Of a stretch of DNA of 64,000 nucleotides, positions 26,227-35,407 are shown piece after piece. Both the position numbers and the translations under genes were made by a program. The DNA comes from Ignavibacteriae bacterium HGW-Ignavibacteriae-1 (GTDB lineage Bacteria > Bacteroidota > Ignavibacteria > Kapaibacteriales > UBA2268): NCBI GenBank assembly GCA_002839825.1, contig PGYU01000006.1:124001-188000 (forward strand), in the 5' to 3' direction. Each line of letters begins with the position of its first letter. Position 1 is the first letter of the stretch. A model generated the notes under the pieces. The model saw only the letters and a list, made by a program, of their open reading frames with translations, was not told where the DNA came from and ran no database searches.

Positions 26227-28728
26227 TTATGATTTTGATTTGATAGTCACAATCGGGCTTGAAACAAAGGCTTCAGTCAATATGTCCTTGAGATGTTTGG
26301 CGTAAACTATCTCCAATCCTTCAATAATTGTACTTTCAATATCAATTATATCAGTCTTGTTATCAATCGGTACTATCACTTTGGAAATTCCGTTGCGTTT
26401 TGCGGCTAATAATTTTTCTTTCAAACCACCGATTGGCAATATATTCCCGCGTAAAGTAATTTCTCCTGTCATAGCAATTGTGCCTTTGATAGCCTTATTT
26501 GTAAATGCGGAAATCATTGCGATTGCCATTGTGATTCCGGCTGATGGTCCATCTTTGGGGATTGCACCTTCGGGAACGTGGATATGGATTTCTTTATTTT
26601 TATTGAAATTTTCGACTAATCCCAAATCCGAATAATTCGCTCTGATGAATGATAGTGCTGCCATAGCAGATTCTTTCATCACATCGCCCAATTGTCCCGT
26701 CAATGTCAACTTTTCTGACGAAGCAGGCATTATCATTACTTCCAGCGGCATTATATCGCCACCAACACTTGTCCAAGCCAGTCCCGTAGCAACGCCGACT
26801 TTATCGCTCAATTCTCCTTTCATATCCTTGAATTTTGGCGCTTTGAGATATTTTTCGATTGATTCCTCGTCAATTTCGATTTTTTTATCGAAAATAAACT
26901 TGCAAAATTCTGGACTCTGACTTAAAATACTTACTACTTCAACTTCTGTTGCTGCTTTTTTGCTCGGTTGCTTTATAGGTTGATTTTCAAAATAATCGTT
27001 AATCAAATCTTTAATCAACTTGCGGAGAACAGATGTCATTTCACGTTCTAAATTTCGGACTCCTGCTTCGCGAGTGTATTCGCGTATGATTTTTTTAATG
27101 GCACTTTCATCGAATTTAATTCCCAAATCCGTCATTCCAAACTCTTCATAAAGCTTTGGCAGTATGTGGCGACGTGCGATTTCGAGCTTTTCATATTCCA
27201 TGTAACTGTTCAATTCAATGATTTCCATCCTATCCAACAAGGGGAGAGGTATGTCATATCGGACGTTTGCAGTGGTTATAAACATTACATTCGACAAATC
27301 ATAGTCCACTTCGAGGTAGTGGTCGTTGAATGCGATGTTTTGTTCAGGGTCGAGCACTTCTAACAATGCCGAGGATGGGTCGCCACGGAAGTCCATAGAC
27401 ATTTTGTCAATTTCGTCCAAAAGCATTACCGGATTAATTGTTCCGGCTTTTTTCATTGATTGAATGATTTTGCCGGGCATTGCACCTATATATGTTCGCC
27501 TATGTCCGCGAATTTCGGCTTCATCACGAACGCCACCCAGTGAAATCCGTACAAATTTTCTGCCCATTGCCCGTGCGATTGACTTCGCCAATGAGGTCTT
27601 GCCAACTCCGGGAGGACCTACAAAGCATAGAATTTGCTTTTTGACGTTTCCGGCTAAATTCAATAATGCTATAAATTCCTGAATCCTATCTTTGGGTTTT
27701 TCGAGTGCGAAATGATCTTCATCCAGAATATTCTTTACATGTTGAATTTTCAAATGGTCAACAGTCTTTTCATTCCATGGGATTTGCGTCAGCAATTCCA
27801 AAAAATTCCTATGCACCGAAAATTCGGGAGACATAGGTGGAATCCGCTCCAGTCTTTTTAGTTCTTCATCAGCTTTTGCTTTGACATGCTCGGGTAATCC
27901 TGCTTTTTCCAATTCTTCTTTTAGCTGAACGAGTTCCGGACTGTAATCATCTTCCTCACCAAGTTCATTTTGCAATGCACGAATTTGTTCTTGAATAAAG
28001 TATCGTTTTTGATTTTTCTGAATCAAATCGCTGACTTTATTATTTATGTCTCCCTCAAGTTTGAGCAGTTCCATTTCGGAAACAATCATTGTAATAAATT
28101 CCAAGTATTGGTCGCTCAAATTCTCGATTTCTAACAATCGTTGTTTGCGTTCGACTTTGGATTTTAGATTTGCAGCACCAAAAAATAGTTGTTGAACCGG
28201 GTCGGCAGAATTTAAGTATGCTGCAATCAAATCTCCGGGTAGCGACGAGTCCGATTTGACATATTCTGAGAACAAATCGCCCGATCGCCTTACTAAGGCT
28301 TCAAATTCGGGAGTAAATGGTGGTATTTTGAGTACCATTTGTTGAATATCTGCCGATAAATAGTCTTTTCGTTTATATTTTCGTTGTATCTTTGCTTGGC
28401 AAATTCCTTCAACCAGTACTTTCATCAAATTATTCGGCAATCTTAACACTTGGATAATTCTTGCGATTGTGCCATATTCGTAAATATCGCTAAAAGTAGG
28501 TTCGTCAACATCGGGACTTCTTTGGGCAGAGAGAAATACAAATCGTTTAGATTCGAGTGATACTGAAATCGCTTTAAGTGTAGTGCTGCGACCAACCAAT
28601 AGCGGAAATATCATATTCGGAAAAATCACCACATCTCGCATCGGTATAACGGGCAATCTCTTAGGTATTTTTGTAAAATCAACCTCTTCGGATTCGATGT
28701 CCAATATAAAATCAACATTCTTTTTCAT
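26227..28728 (-). CDS. lon: ATP-dependent protease Lon
   Basis: An 833-aa cytoplasmic AAA+ serine protease for damaged and regulatory proteins. The N-terminal LAN domain opens with LPVIPMRDVVIFPNMIFPLLVGR (quoted in part), a coiled-coil follows, and Walker A GPPGVGKTSLAK and Walker B MLLDEIDKM define the AAA+ module. The C-terminal protease domain has catalytic Ser729 in PKDGPSAGIT and Lys772 in GGLKEKLLAAKRNG. Length is usual for bacterial LonA. No heat-shock promoter motif is obvious in the 150-bp upstream gap. Confidence 0.97.
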   Translation of the reverse strand: MKKNVDFILDIESEEVDFTKIPKRLPVIPMRDVVIFPNMIFPLLVGRSTTLKAISVSLESKRFVFLSAQRSPDVDEPTFSDIYEYGTIARIIQVLRLPNNLMKVLVEGICQAKIQRKYKRKDYLSADIQQMVLKIPPFTPEFEALVRRSGDLFSEYVKSDSSLPGDLIAAYLNSADPVQQLFFGAANLKSKVERKQRLLEIENLSDQYLEFITMIVSEMELLKLEGDINNKVSDLIQKNQKRYFIQEQIRALQNELGEEDDYSPELVQLKEELEKAGLPEHVKAKADEELKRLERIPPMSPEFSVHRNFLELLTQIPWNEKTVDHLKIQHVKNILDEDHFALEKPKDRIQEFIALLNLAGNVKKQILCFVGPPGVGKTSLAKSIARAMGRKFVRISLGGVRDEAEIRGHRRTYIGAMPGKIIQSMKKAGTINPVMLLDEIDKMSMDFRGDPSSALLEVLDPEQNIAFNDHYLEVDYDLSNVMFITTANVRYDIPLPLLDRMEIIELNSYMEYEKLEIARRHILPKLYEEFGMTDLGIKFDESAIKKIIREYTREAGVRNLEREMTSVLRKLIKDLINDYFENQPIKQPSKKAATEVEVVSILSQSPEFCKFIFDKKIEIDEESIEKYLKAPKFKDMKGELSDKVGVATGLAWTSVGGDIMPLEVMIMPASSEKLTLTGQLGDVMKESAMAALSFIRANYSDLGLVENFNKNKEIHIHVPEGAIPKDGPSAGITMAIAMISAFTNKAIKGTIAMTGEITLRGNILPIGGLKEKLLAAKRNGISKVIVPIDNKTDIIDIESTIIEGLEIVYAKHLKDILTEAFVSSPIVTIKSKS

Positions 28729-28878
28729 TCAATAACCTATAATTTCAGTTTTTATCATTTTCAATTTATTAAGACAAATAAACCGAAAGTATAGTATTAA
28801 TTTTATAATTTATTGTAACTTTTTATTCCATTCATTTGTTATTACAATATCTATTATTTCAAATATTATGGAAACTTT

Positions 28879-30801
28879 ATGAATAAATTATATTTTGTCT
28901 TCGCTTTACTTCTAATTGGAAGTACTGAATTATTATCGCAATCACTTCAAAAGACAGATAGCTATCTCAAAGTTATCGAATTTTGGAGGAATGAAAAGTA
29001 TCGGTTGAAAGCAGAGGATTTGTTAGATAAAATCAACAACCCTGATAAGTACAAACAGATTGATACATTAACACTACCGGAAATGCAAAAATCCGGGCTT
29101 GAGTCCACTGTAAGCACAAGTTCTGTTGTTGAATCAGAAGTTCACGCTGCAGTCAATCCCACAAATCCCAATAATATTGTTGCATCGCCTATAAACCAAA
29201 ATATTGACAATCCAACTTCTCCAATGTCTTGCCCTATTTATTATTCAAAAGACCAAGGGGATAGTTGGCAAACAAGCAGTTTTGTAACCAAACCCAAGAT
29301 TGATAATATATTGGTTGTTGGTGGTGGCGACCCTGTGCTTGTATTTGATGGGGATGGTAAATTGTATTTATCATGGATAAATGTTTGCGTTTCTACGATT
29401 TCTTTACCCGAAAATCCTACGCAATTAATCCCGGATTCACTTTGGGCTGTTATGCACTATGCAGTTTCAGAAGATGGAGGAGAAACCTTCAGTTTCGACA
29501 ACTCAATGTACTTAGGTAAACTTGTTAAAAGTAGGTACACGGGTAGCGGCGGCATAACTTATATGCTCGACAAGCAATGGATGGCATCAGATGTGACAAA
29601 GTCATCTCCATATTATAATAACATTTACACAAGTGCGATGCAAATGAATATGGAACTTTCATCGCAAGATTATGGGATTAATATGATTGTATTTACCAAA
29701 GCAGCTGATTCATCACAATTCGACCAAAATGGTGTCAACATAACGCGTGGTCAAAATTTTCAGGTGGTGCAATTTGGTTCTTTAGATGTTGATTTGAACG
29801 GTCATGTACATTTTACATTTCTTGGAGTAAGAAGTGACCGTATAGGTAATTTATATCACTGCGTTTCCAAAAACGGAGGAGTGACTTTCTCCGTGCCTCA
29901 ACCAATTGCTCAAATTCGTGGCACTTTAGCTCAGCTTGGTAATGCCGAATCTGTCGTGGGAATGAATCAAACTCGTTTGTATCCATGCCCGTATGTTGCA
30001 ATAGATAGAAGTAACGGCATCGGTTCAAACAATTTATATTTGACTTGGACTGCTAATGGAGTAACTTCAAATGCTTTGCGTGGGCTTGATATTTATTTTG
30101 CCAAATCAACTAACGGTGGACATACATGGTCTGACCCTAAGATTGTTAACAAACATCCGGAGGGGGAGAAAATTCATGCTTATTATTCATCCATTAATGT
30201 TAGTTCCACAGGTGTACTTTCAATTTCATATTATGACAGACGCCACTCCACAAGTGCATCTACGCATTATTACCTTGCCGTTTCGCAAGACCAAGGCGAA
30301 ACTTTTGTCGAATTCCCGCTTACCTCCGAGCCAATGAATTTTGATAATATAGGTTCGCGAAATAGAAATTTCGGTATCGGTGAATACAATGCTATTGTAT
30401 CTGACGGTAAAACAATAATCCCTATCTGGGCTGATGGCAGAACTAACGATGGGAATATTAATATTTATATGGCTAAAATTGATTCGGACAATCTGGAGCA
30501 ATATCTCACTAGCGTACCCGATATTGTCAGCATTTTCTCTGATTTTTTCATCACAAAACTTTACCCAAATCCCGCAAATGAAAAATTGAATATCGAAGTA
30601 ACTTTGAATAAGATGGGTGAGCTTAAATATACAATTTACGACCTATCCGGCGATGCACTTATTTCGGGAATTCTCGGAGATAATATCATCGGTACACGGT
30701 CATTCGATATTGACGTTAAATCTATTGGAACAGGTCAATATTATCTGAGTCTAAGTTCAAAAAATGGGTCAGTTGTCAAAAAATTTAATGTTGTAAGATA
30801 A
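28879..30801 (+). CDS. Sialidase-like (BNR repeat) T9SS protein, copy 1
   Basis: A 640-aa secreted protein. Signal peptide MNKLYFVFALLLIGSTELLSQ, a short helical region with EFWRNEKYR, then a six-bladed propeller with Asp-box-like motifs (YYSKDQGDSWQ, AVSEDGGETF, CVSKNGGVTF, AKSTNGGHTW, AVSQDQGETF). The C-terminus (about 545-640) is a T9SS type A domain with YPNPANEKLNIEV and ending FNVVR. The fold matches sialidase/exo-alpha-sialidase-like annotations, but I cannot identify the full catalytic Arg triad, so glycosidase activity is unproven. It is followed by a paralogue of the same length and a terminator of the same sequence. Confidence 0.82.
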   Translation: MNKLYFVFALLLIGSTELLSQSLQKTDSYLKVIEFWRNEKYRLKAEDLLDKINNPDKYKQIDTLTLPEMQKSGLESTVSTSSVVESEVHAAVNPTNPNNIVASPINQNIDNPTSPMSCPIYYSKDQGDSWQTSSFVTKPKIDNILVVGGGDPVLVFDGDGKLYLSWINVCVSTISLPENPTQLIPDSLWAVMHYAVSEDGGETFSFDNSMYLGKLVKSRYTGSGGITYMLDKQWMASDVTKSSPYYNNIYTSAMQMNMELSSQDYGINMIVFTKAADSSQFDQNGVNITRGQNFQVVQFGSLDVDLNGHVHFTFLGVRSDRIGNLYHCVSKNGGVTFSVPQPIAQIRGTLAQLGNAESVVGMNQTRLYPCPYVAIDRSNGIGSNNLYLTWTANGVTSNALRGLDIYFAKSTNGGHTWSDPKIVNKHPEGEKIHAYYSSINVSSTGVLSISYYDRRHSTSASTHYYLAVSQDQGETFVEFPLTSEPMNFDNIGSRNRNFGIGEYNAIVSDGKTIIPIWADGRTNDGNINIYMAKIDSDNLEQYLTSVPDIVSIFSDFFITKLYPNPANEKLNIEVTLNKMGELKYTIYDLSGDALISGILGDNIIGTRSFDIDVKSIGTGQYYLSLSSKNGSVVKKFNVVR

Positions 30802-30815
30802 GTTTACTTTTGGAC

Positions 30816-30858
30816 AAAAAAATCGCTCCCATAACTTTCGTTGTGGGAGCGATTTTTG
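30816..30858 (+). terminator. Intrinsic terminator, twin of the one at 32949
   Basis: AAAAATCGCTCCCA / TGGGAGCGATTTTT, 14-bp perfect stem, 12-nt loop TAACTTTCGTTG, A-run before and T-run within. It is almost identical to the hairpin after copy 2. Confidence 0.9.
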
Positions 30859-30973
30859 GTTTCATTAGAGTGCACTCTACACACAAATCTTAGTTATTTT
30901 GTAATTTTTTAAATTATTTAGAAAATAACGAGAATGAACAGTATTTAAACTAAAATTTGTTGTATCTTTTTCA

Positions 30974-30981
30974 TAAGTTTG
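30974..30981 (+). promoter_or_regulatory. Candidate Bacteroidetes-type -7 element
   Basis: TAAGTTTG matches TAnnTTTG exactly, 40 bp upstream of the copy 2 start at 31022. TTTG motifs lie further upstream (30956-30962) at a spacing shorter than ideal. In AT-rich DNA chance matches are common. Confidence 0.35.
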
Positions 30982-31021
30982 TGATTAACTATAATATCAA
31001 AACCATAAAATGGGTTCCATT

Positions 31022-32929
31022 ATGAAAATAGTAATTGTTGCTGTTTTAATGCTTCTTATGGCAACTTCCTACTCTCTCGCTCAAGAACGAGAAATGACTG
31101 AAAGTGAACACAGTATAATCGAATTTTGGAAAAAAGAGAAATATCGTGTAAATACCGAAAAACTATTAGATAGGCTCAATCATCCCGAAAAGTATAAAGA
31201 TGATGTTCATACATTACCTGAATTCCAAAACGAGGAAAACGAGTTCGTGGTGAGCAAATCCAATGTTACCGAATCCGAAGTTCACGCCGCTATCAATCCG
31301 ATTGATTCGATGAATATAGTGGTTTCTCCTATTAGCCAAGCTTTGTCGAGCCCGATGAATGCAATACTTTGTCCGGTATATTACTCAAAAGACAAAGGCG
31401 TAACATGGCAAAAGAGCAGTTTGGCGACTCGACCTATTCAAGATAATATTATGCTTGTCGGAGGTGGCGACCCGGTCTTAGTTTTCGATGGTAACGGCAA
31501 ATTATATTTTTCATGGATAAATATTTGCCTCTCTCTTAAGCCACAAGGAAGTCAACAAACACCCGACTCTATCTATGCAGTAATGCATTATGCTGTTTCT
31601 GAAGACGGTGGAGTTAATTTCAAGTTCCTTAATTCGATGTATTTGGGCAAAATTGTCAAAACAAAATTCGACCTGAATAACACCTCAATCCGATATATGT
31701 TAGATAAACAATGGATGGCAGCGGATATTAAGAAATCATCTCCTTATTATAATAATGTTTACTTGAGCTCGATGCAATTGGATATTTCACTTGGCTCTCC
31801 GGATTTCGGTGTAAATATGATGGTATTTAGAAAACCGGCTAATTCGCAAGAATTTTCCAAAACATCTGTTAATGTAACAAAGGGTATGGGTTTTGATTTT
31901 GTTCAATTCGGTGCTATTGAAGTTGATTTGAACGGTCATGTTCATTTAACTTTCGTTGCAGCAAAAATAAATCAAAATCCTTACCTGTATCATTGTGTTT
32001 CGAAAAATGGAGCTCTTACATTTTCAGGTCCAAAAGCCATTTGTCAAATTCGAGGTACTTTAGCTCAATTTGGAGGAGCCGAATCTGTTGTCGGCATCAA
32101 TCCCTCTCGTATGTACCCATGCCCATATCTTGCAATAGATAAAAGTGGCGGCATTGGTAAAAATAATCTATATGTTACGTGGACAGCAAACGGCGTGTCT
32201 TCAAATGCACAATGCGGTCTTGATGTGTATTTCTCGAAATCTACTGATGGTGGCTCCTCTTGGTCATCGCCTAAAGTTGTTAATCAACACCCTGAAGGTC
32301 AAAAAATTCATGCTTTTTACTCATCAATCAATGTGACCAGATACGGAACACTGCTTATTTCATATTATGATAGGCGGCATGATACTTCTACTGCTACTAC
32401 TCATTATTACATTGCAACTTCCGATGACCAAGGCGAATCTTTTCAAGAGCTTCAACTCACTTCCATTCCAACGGACTTTGCCAAAATCGGATTAAGAAAT
32501 CAGGAGTTTGGTATCGGCGAATATAATGCTTTGATTTCCTCATATGATTTGGTTTTACCTATTTGGGCTGATGGCAGAACTAACGATGGCAACATCAATA
32601 TTTATATGGCTAAACTGAGGACTTTGAAAACCGATGAACCACCCGATGATATTGTGAATATCACTTCAAATTTATTCATTACAAATGTGTTTCCCAATCC
32701 ATCTGACGATTTAATGAGCATTGAAGTTGTCCTAAAGAATCAAGAAAATGTAACTTTTGAAGTATTCAATTTGGTGGGTGAATTGATTATCTCAGGTAAT
32801 TTGGGCGAACAAAGCATTGGCTCTCATATCTTAGATTTGAATGTTAAGTCTCTCGCATCTAATCAATATTATCTGCGACTAAATTCGGAAAGCGGAACAG
32901 CACTCAAAAAATTTAATGTTGCAAGATAA
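31022..32929 (+). CDS. Sialidase-like (BNR repeat) T9SS protein, copy 2
   Basis: A paralogue of the preceding gene, clearly homologous along the whole length (shared EFWxxEKYR, SEVHAA-NP, VGGGDPVLVFDG, LDKQWMA, GIGEYNA, IWADGRTNDGNINIYMAK, NPS/NPA and FNVAR/FNVVR). I start at 31022 rather than 31010 because MKIVIVAVLMLLMATSYSLAQ is a compact signal peptide and aligns with the ATG of copy 1; 635 aa result. Asp-box-like repeats and a C-terminal T9SS sorting domain are present. Being secreted and duplicated, the pair may differ in ligand or timing. A sialidase role is not certain. Confidence 0.82.
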   Translation: MKIVIVAVLMLLMATSYSLAQEREMTESEHSIIEFWKKEKYRVNTEKLLDRLNHPEKYKDDVHTLPEFQNEENEFVVSKSNVTESEVHAAINPIDSMNIVVSPISQALSSPMNAILCPVYYSKDKGVTWQKSSLATRPIQDNIMLVGGGDPVLVFDGNGKLYFSWINICLSLKPQGSQQTPDSIYAVMHYAVSEDGGVNFKFLNSMYLGKIVKTKFDLNNTSIRYMLDKQWMAADIKKSSPYYNNVYLSSMQLDISLGSPDFGVNMMVFRKPANSQEFSKTSVNVTKGMGFDFVQFGAIEVDLNGHVHLTFVAAKINQNPYLYHCVSKNGALTFSGPKAICQIRGTLAQFGGAESVVGINPSRMYPCPYLAIDKSGGIGKNNLYVTWTANGVSSNAQCGLDVYFSKSTDGGSSWSSPKVVNQHPEGQKIHAFYSSINVTRYGTLLISYYDRRHDTSTATTHYYIATSDDQGESFQELQLTSIPTDFAKIGLRNQEFGIGEYNALISSYDLVLPIWADGRTNDGNINIYMAKLRTLKTDEPPDDIVNITSNLFITNVFPNPSDDLMSIEVVLKNQENVTFEVFNLVGELIISGNLGEQSIGSHILDLNVKSLASNQYYLRLNSESGTALKKFNVAR

Positions 32930-32948
32930 GTTTATAAAATTACTATAA

Positions 32949-32992
32949 AAAAAAATCGCTCCCAAAACTTTCGTTGTGGGAGCGATTTTTGT
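32949..32992. terminator. Intrinsic terminator shared by copy 2 and the POT gene
   Basis: AAAAATCGCTCCCA (32951-32964) pairs with TGGGAGCGATTTTT (32977-32990); loop AAACTTTCGTTG. The A-run on one side and T-run on the other allow use in both directions, for the convergent genes ending at 32929 and 33007. Confidence 0.9.
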
Positions 32993-33006
32993 TAAAGCGG
33001 GAATAA

Positions 33007-34650
33007 TTATTTCCCGGTAGCATTTTCTAATTTCTTCATAATCGAAAATACAAATACTGCCGAAATCATACAGCATACGACGAAAATCGCCCATACTTGC
33101 CAAACTTCGATACGCATCCACATGAATGAGCCGACGAATAACAGTTGATTACCAACTGCCGTTGCGCCGAGCCATCCACCTTGCATCAAACCTTGGAATC
33201 GAGGTGGGGACACTTTCGATACGAATGATATACCCATCGGGCTGAGGAATAATTCTGCTATTGTTAATATCAAATATGTATTTATCAGCCAATAGGGCGA
33301 AACGCGACCGGGCGCTGCTGCACCGTCTAATTCCGCAGGTGAAACTAGCCCTAAAGAGCCTAAGAGCAGAACCATGAATGCAAAAGCTGCCAAAATCATA
33401 CCGATACCGATTTTTCGAGGCGTCGAAGGTTCGCTTTTGCGACTTTTGAGCCAACCGAAGAACCAAACAACAACCGGAGTCAGAAATACGATAAATATCG
33501 GATTGAATTGTTGGAACAATTCGGGTTCGATAACGTTTGAGTCACTGTAAGTACCATAGAAATAGTAAGCCAAAGCGCTACCAACAACAACTAATGCCCC
33601 GCCGATGATTCGATGCTTTGTCTCCGAACCTTTCTTCACCAAGAAGACCATACCGAGAATAGCTGCTATAATTGGTAAGAATCCGCGCAAATCGAAGAAT
33701 AGATACGTGAATGCATCAACAGTTTTAGCGGTGTAATCACGAGCAAAGTAAGTAAGTGTTAGCCCGTTTTGGTGGAATGACATCCAGAAGAATATTACAA
33801 CAAGGAACACTAAACCAAGCGCAATTAAGCGTTGGCGTTCTTCTGCAGGAGCCATTTGAATAGTAGCTTCGCCTTTTTCGACTTGCTTTTTTCTATCCGG
33901 TAATTTACCTTTGAAGAAAATATAAACCACTAAGGAAATAAGCATTGCAACCGCTGCTACACCAAATGCGTAATTATAACCTACTGCAAATACATCAATA
34001 TAGTTTTGTGCAAATACAGTTAAATCTGTAACAGGCAAAGTAGTCGAATTTGTTGCTAATTCCTGGAATTGAACCATATCAACAGGTTGACCGTTTACGA
34101 CTTTGTGGGCTAAAGCCGGCAAATCTGCATCATAGGTATAGCCTTGACTTTTCAAGAACCAATTTCTGATACCGTTTGCAGCGGTAGGTGCAAAGAATGC
34201 ACCAATATTAATACCCATGTAAAAAATGCTAAAAGCTGAGTCGCGTAGATGCGCATATTGCGGTGCATCATACATCTGACCAACAAGAGCTTGAAGATTG
34301 CCCTTGAACAGACCATTACCAAGCGAAATCGTAAAAAGTCCGAGAAGGGTGATAACCAGACCTGTTCCGGGAGTAGCCATGATTGCATATCCCAAGAACA
34401 TTATTACTATACCAATTAATATTATGCCTTTGTAATTTTGAGTTCTATCGGCTAAAAAACCGCCGACAAGTGCCAATGCATAAATCAAAGTGTAGAAAAC
34501 GCTATAGATAATTCCTGCATCATCGGCTGCCAAACCGAATTTTGCTTGCAGAAATAGAACCAAAATCGCCATCATTGTGTAAAAACCAAACCGCTCGCCC
34601 ATATTGGCAAAGAAGGCTACGATGAGACCTTTAGGATGATTTTTGAACAT
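33007..34650 (-). CDS. Proton-dependent peptide transporter (POT/PTR2 family)
   Basis: A 547-aa inner-membrane MFS protein with about 14 hydrophobic helices. The N-terminal helix carries the ExxERFxxY motif of proton-coupled peptide transporters (NMGERFGFYTM), and ADRTQNYKGII follows TM2 as expected. It would import di- and tripeptides with protons. A long, polar central insertion (about 165-215) separates helices in the first half. It is monocistronic; minus-strand upstream DNA (34651-34787) is AT-rich with a GAGG Shine-Dalgarno 5 bp before the ATG. Confidence 0.93.
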   Translation of the reverse strand: MFKNHPKGLIVAFFANMGERFGFYTMMAILVLFLQAKFGLAADDAGIIYSVFYTLIYALALVGGFLADRTQNYKGIILIGIVIMFLGYAIMATPGTGLVITLLGLFTISLGNGLFKGNLQALVGQMYDAPQYAHLRDSAFSIFYMGINIGAFFAPTAANGIRNWFLKSQGYTYDADLPALAHKVVNGQPVDMVQFQELATNSTTLPVTDLTVFAQNYIDVFAVGYNYAFGVAAVAMLISLVVYIFFKGKLPDRKKQVEKGEATIQMAPAEERQRLIALGLVFLVVIFFWMSFHQNGLTLTYFARDYTAKTVDAFTYLFFDLRGFLPIIAAILGMVFLVKKGSETKHRIIGGALVVVGSALAYYFYGTYSDSNVIEPELFQQFNPIFIVFLTPVVVWFFGWLKSRKSEPSTPRKIGIGMILAAFAFMVLLLGSLGLVSPAELDGAAAPGRVSPYWLINTYLILTIAELFLSPMGISFVSKVSPPRFQGLMQGGWLGATAVGNQLLFVGSFMWMRIEVWQVWAIFVVCCMISAVFVFSIMKKLENATGK

Positions 34651-34787
34651 AGTACCTCACATTTTTATTACGAAAAATTACCATTGTCAAACTATAAAGC
34701 AAAATTAAGAAAAAAATAAGACTTTTTTCTTAAAATATTGAGTTTAGTTTTTAATTAATTAAAATGTAGGTAAGGCTAAGGCAGGAT

Positions 34788-35405
34788 TCAGGTTCCGTTC
34801 TGTCTGTCACCGGCATCACCAAGCCCGGGAACAATGTATTTTTTTTCATTTAAGCCACGATCAATTGCAGCTGTATAGATTGGTATTTCGGGGTATTCTG
34901 AGATGATTCTCTCGATTCCTTCGGGTGCAGAAATCAATGCAACTACGCTAATATTGGCAGCTCCTTCCAGTTTGAGTCTCGAAATTGCCGATATAAGCGA
35001 GCCGCCCGTTGCAAGCATAATTTCTAAAAGAAAAATTCGAGTGTCTGAATCTATTTCCGGTACGTTAAAATAATATTCTTCGCTCCGAAATGTTGTTTCG
35101 TTGCGGCGAATTCCAATATAGCCCACTTCAGCCTTCGGATACATTTTCATGAATGGAGGCAACAAACCCAATCCGGCTCTGAGAATTGGAATAAAAACAA
35201 CTTTGCTTGTTATTTCTTTACCTATTGTTGTTTCAAGTGGAGTCTCGACTTGAATTTCTTTCGTTGGCAGATTTTTCAGAACTTCGTAAGCCATGCAACT
35301 GCCGATGCTCTCGACAGATTGGCGGAATAACTCGGAACTTGTTCTTTTATCTCGAAGCTTGGTAATTTCGCATTCAATAATCGGATGATTAAGTAAGTTT
35401 ACCAT
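34788..35405 (-). CDS. upp: Uracil phosphoribosyltransferase
   Basis: Salvages uracil with PRPP to UMP. The track ORF starts at 35429, inside the preceding gene; the ATG at 35405 (MVNLLNHP) is two bases after the upstream stop and gives 205 aa, matching the family (about 208). PRPP-binding loop IMLATGGSLISAI and the uracil-binding C-terminus PGLGDAGDRQNGT are diagnostic; the usual RxFGT is RQNGT here. Last gene of the dnaX-bcp-tatD-upp operon. Confidence 0.95.
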   Translation of the reverse strand: MVNLLNHPIIECEITKLRDKRTSSELFRQSVESIGSCMAYEVLKNLPTKEIQVETPLETTIGKEITSKVVFIPILRAGLGLLPPFMKMYPKAEVGYIGIRRNETTFRSEEYYFNVPEIDSDTRIFLLEIMLATGGSLISAISRLKLEGAANISVVALISAPEGIERIISEYPEIPIYTAAIDRGLNEKKYIVPGLGDAGDRQNGT

Positions 35406-35407
35406 AT

